Shown: positions 4,367-5,476 of the stretch, in pieces | How positions within the stretch are numbered: the first letter of the stretch is position 1 | Layout: each line of letters opens with the position of its first letter | From: Chloroflexota bacterium | Lineage (GTDB): Bacteria; Chloroflexota; Anaerolineae; Anaerolineales; Anaerolineaceae | Length of the DNA stretch: 5,476 bases | Direction: 5' to 3' | NCBI GenBank assembly: GCA_021796375.1 | Contig: JAJYJF010000188.1 | Coordinates: 1-5,476, forward strand | Made by a program: the position numbers and the translations under genes | Notes under the pieces: generated by a model | The model's input: only the letters and a program-made list of their open reading frames with translations | What the model was told of the DNA's origin: nothing | The model's database searches: none

Positions 4367-5476
4367 TTACTTCGCCAGCGCGGCCAGCACGGCCTGCTGG
4401 GTCTGCTGGTCGGGGGACATGATCCAGGTGGTGCGCTGACCCTGGAGCTGGAAGTAGATCAGCCCGGAGCCGGTCTGCCAGGTGAGCTCGCCGTCCGGCC
4501 CGGCTGCCGGCGCCCCCCAGCGTGCGGTCCCGTAATCGGTGAACGCGGTGAGGAACTCGGATGCATCCTGGGAAGTATCCCATTGGCTGATGAGCAGCCC
4601 TTCCACCGCCTGACCGTCGGCGTAGACCGCATATTCATCCCCGCCCCAGCCTTCGGCGGCGGTTTGGGCCGCGGCCGTCGACAGGCGGGCGTGCGGATCG
4701 GCGCCATACGCCAGGATCAGGTAAGTGTACCACTCCCCCATCGGGTTCTGGCTCACCAGCGTCCAGCCCGGGCCGAGCGTACCGGTGAGGTCCGGGAGGG
4801 TGACGGTGACGGGGCGGTCACCCGGGTAGCGGTCCGGGTGGAGGATCTGCTCGGTAGACACCGGGGGGTTCCGGAAGGCGGTGTTGACCTGTGCCCAGCC
4901 CCCGCGGTCGAGCAGGCTCTGGACGAACTCCTGCCCGGAGCGGTAGGGGAAGAGAAAATCCTGCTGCATAAAGGCGGGGGCGGAGTTGTAAACCGGGGTC
5001 TGCAGGTCGTGGGCGCTGGCCTGGATCTGCTGCCGGTCGAGCGGGGTGCTGTCGGTGAGCAGCCAGTCCTGCTCGACGACGGTCGCATCGCCTTCGATCA
5101 GCGCCTGGACCGCGGCACAGCGCTCGGAATCCGCCTTGCAGGCGGTATCGCTGAAGCCAACCCCTTTTTCCAGGTCGAAGTTCTCGTCCTGCAGGGCATG
5201 GGTATACTCGTGGGCATACGTCAGCCGCTCGGGTCCCTCGAACCCCTGGTCCGCCACCACGTACATCTCCTTGGTTTTCGGATCGTAAAACCCGGCGATG
5301 TTCTCCGCGTACAGCTTCTCATAAAAAGTGCGCAGGTCAAACCCCGCCGGCAGCAGCCCGAACTCCGCCAGGGTGGTCTCGTCATTCCGGGCGTCCTGGG
5401 GGGTGTAATCCTTGAAGAAGTCGTTGACCACTTTGTCGTTGAGCTGGCTGCGGGTGATGAGGGTGCGTTTCAGGGG
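4367..5476 (-). CDS. Zinc metalloprotease-like protein (HEYTH), N-terminus outside window
   Basis: The frame is open from the right edge to its stop at 4367-4369, giving 369 visible residues. A GTG at 5431 could be read as a start, but the 15 preceding codons are open and continue the same sequence style, so I treat the gene as cut by the window edge. Numbering from that GTG, a short helical lead (DFFKDYTPQDARNDE) and NIAGFYDPKTKEMYVV (44-59) precede the zinc-binding HEYTH (74-78, bases 5198-5212). ALIEGDAT (110-117) follows, whose Glu is the likely third zinc ligand as in gluzincin-type (peptidase MA-like) enzymes. Two cysteines (98 and 105) bracket a short loop between the two motifs and could form a disulfide, which would fit an exported protein. 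The C-terminal about 150 residues are a mixed, non-catalytic region. I recall similar proteins as hypothetical proteins in Chloroflexota. A signal peptide or lipobox would lie outside the window. Substrate unknown. Confidence 0.82.
   Translation of the reverse strand, partial: PLKRTLITRSQLNDKVVNDFFKDYTPQDARNDETTLAEFGLLPAGFDLRTFYEKLYAENIAGFYDPKTKEMYVVADQGFEGPERLTYAHEYTHALQDENFDLEKGVGFSDTACKADSERCAAVQALIEGDATVVEQDWLLTDSTPLDRQQIQASAHDLQTPVYNSAPAFMQQDFLFPYRSGQEFVQSLLDRGGWAQVNTAFRNPPVSTEQILHPDRYPGDRPVTVTLPDLTGTLGPGWTLVSQNPMGEWYTYLILAYGADPHARLSTAAAQTAAEGWGGDEYAVYADGQAVEGLLISQWDTSQDASEFLTAFTDYGTARWGAPAAGPDGELTWQTGSGLIYFQLQGQRTTWIMSPDQQTQQAVLAALAK

Noticed and set aside
4367..5431. Treating the GTG at 5431 as the true start of the metalloprotease
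   Set aside because: The frame continues open to the window edge (PLKRTLITRSQLNDK) and no ribosome binding site precedes this GTG; the conserved lead of the domain begins upstream.
1..5476. tRNA or rRNA genes, CRISPR array, insertion sequence or riboswitch
   Set aside because: No cloverleaf, regularly spaced repeat array, transposase pattern or conserved riboswitch core could be seen by eye in any of the intergenic gaps.

Overview
The window is very GC-rich and densely coding, with GC-heavy codon use on both strands. The protein content suggests a free-living bacterium of the Chloroflexota, probably Anaerolineae-like. This placement is inferred from remembered resemblance of the tail-like proteins and the HEYTH metalloprotease to proteins of that phylum. 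No rRNA, tRNA or marker gene is present to prove it.

Layout. Positions 1-2194 (+ strand) hold two adjacent genes that look like the end of a phage-type structural module. The first is the 3' part of a beta-rich protein (1-552). The second is a 535-residue multidomain protein (587-2194) with a tail-hub/baseplate-like N-terminus, a central lectin-like beta-sandwich and a tail-like C-terminus. Positions 2195-2312 are non-coding and carry two strong inverted repeats. On the opposite strand, 2313-2879 encodes an unrecognised 188-residue protein that starts at GTG behind a strong ribosome binding site. A 136-base divergent spacer separates it from a clear YccF-family membrane protein (3016-3444, +). 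A gap of about 200 bases (3445-3650) with two perfect palindromes then separates yccF from two minus-strand genes: a LOG-family Rossmann-fold nucleotide hydrolase (3651-4262) and, upstream of it, a zinc metalloprotease whose N-terminus lies beyond the right edge (4367-5476).

How the genes relate. The left 2.2 kb reads as prophage, prophage remnant or phage-tail-like particle DNA. The right 2.5 kb reads as ordinary chromosomal genes. The reversed 188-residue gene sits at the junction and could be phage cargo or host flank. LOG and the metalloprotease are co-directional 104 bases apart, but nothing in the sequence links them functionally. No CRISPR array, insertion sequence, integrase, tRNA or attachment-site duplication is visible. 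The most interesting points are the domain architecture of the 535-residue protein, the unknown 188-residue gene, and the palindromes in the intergenic gaps.
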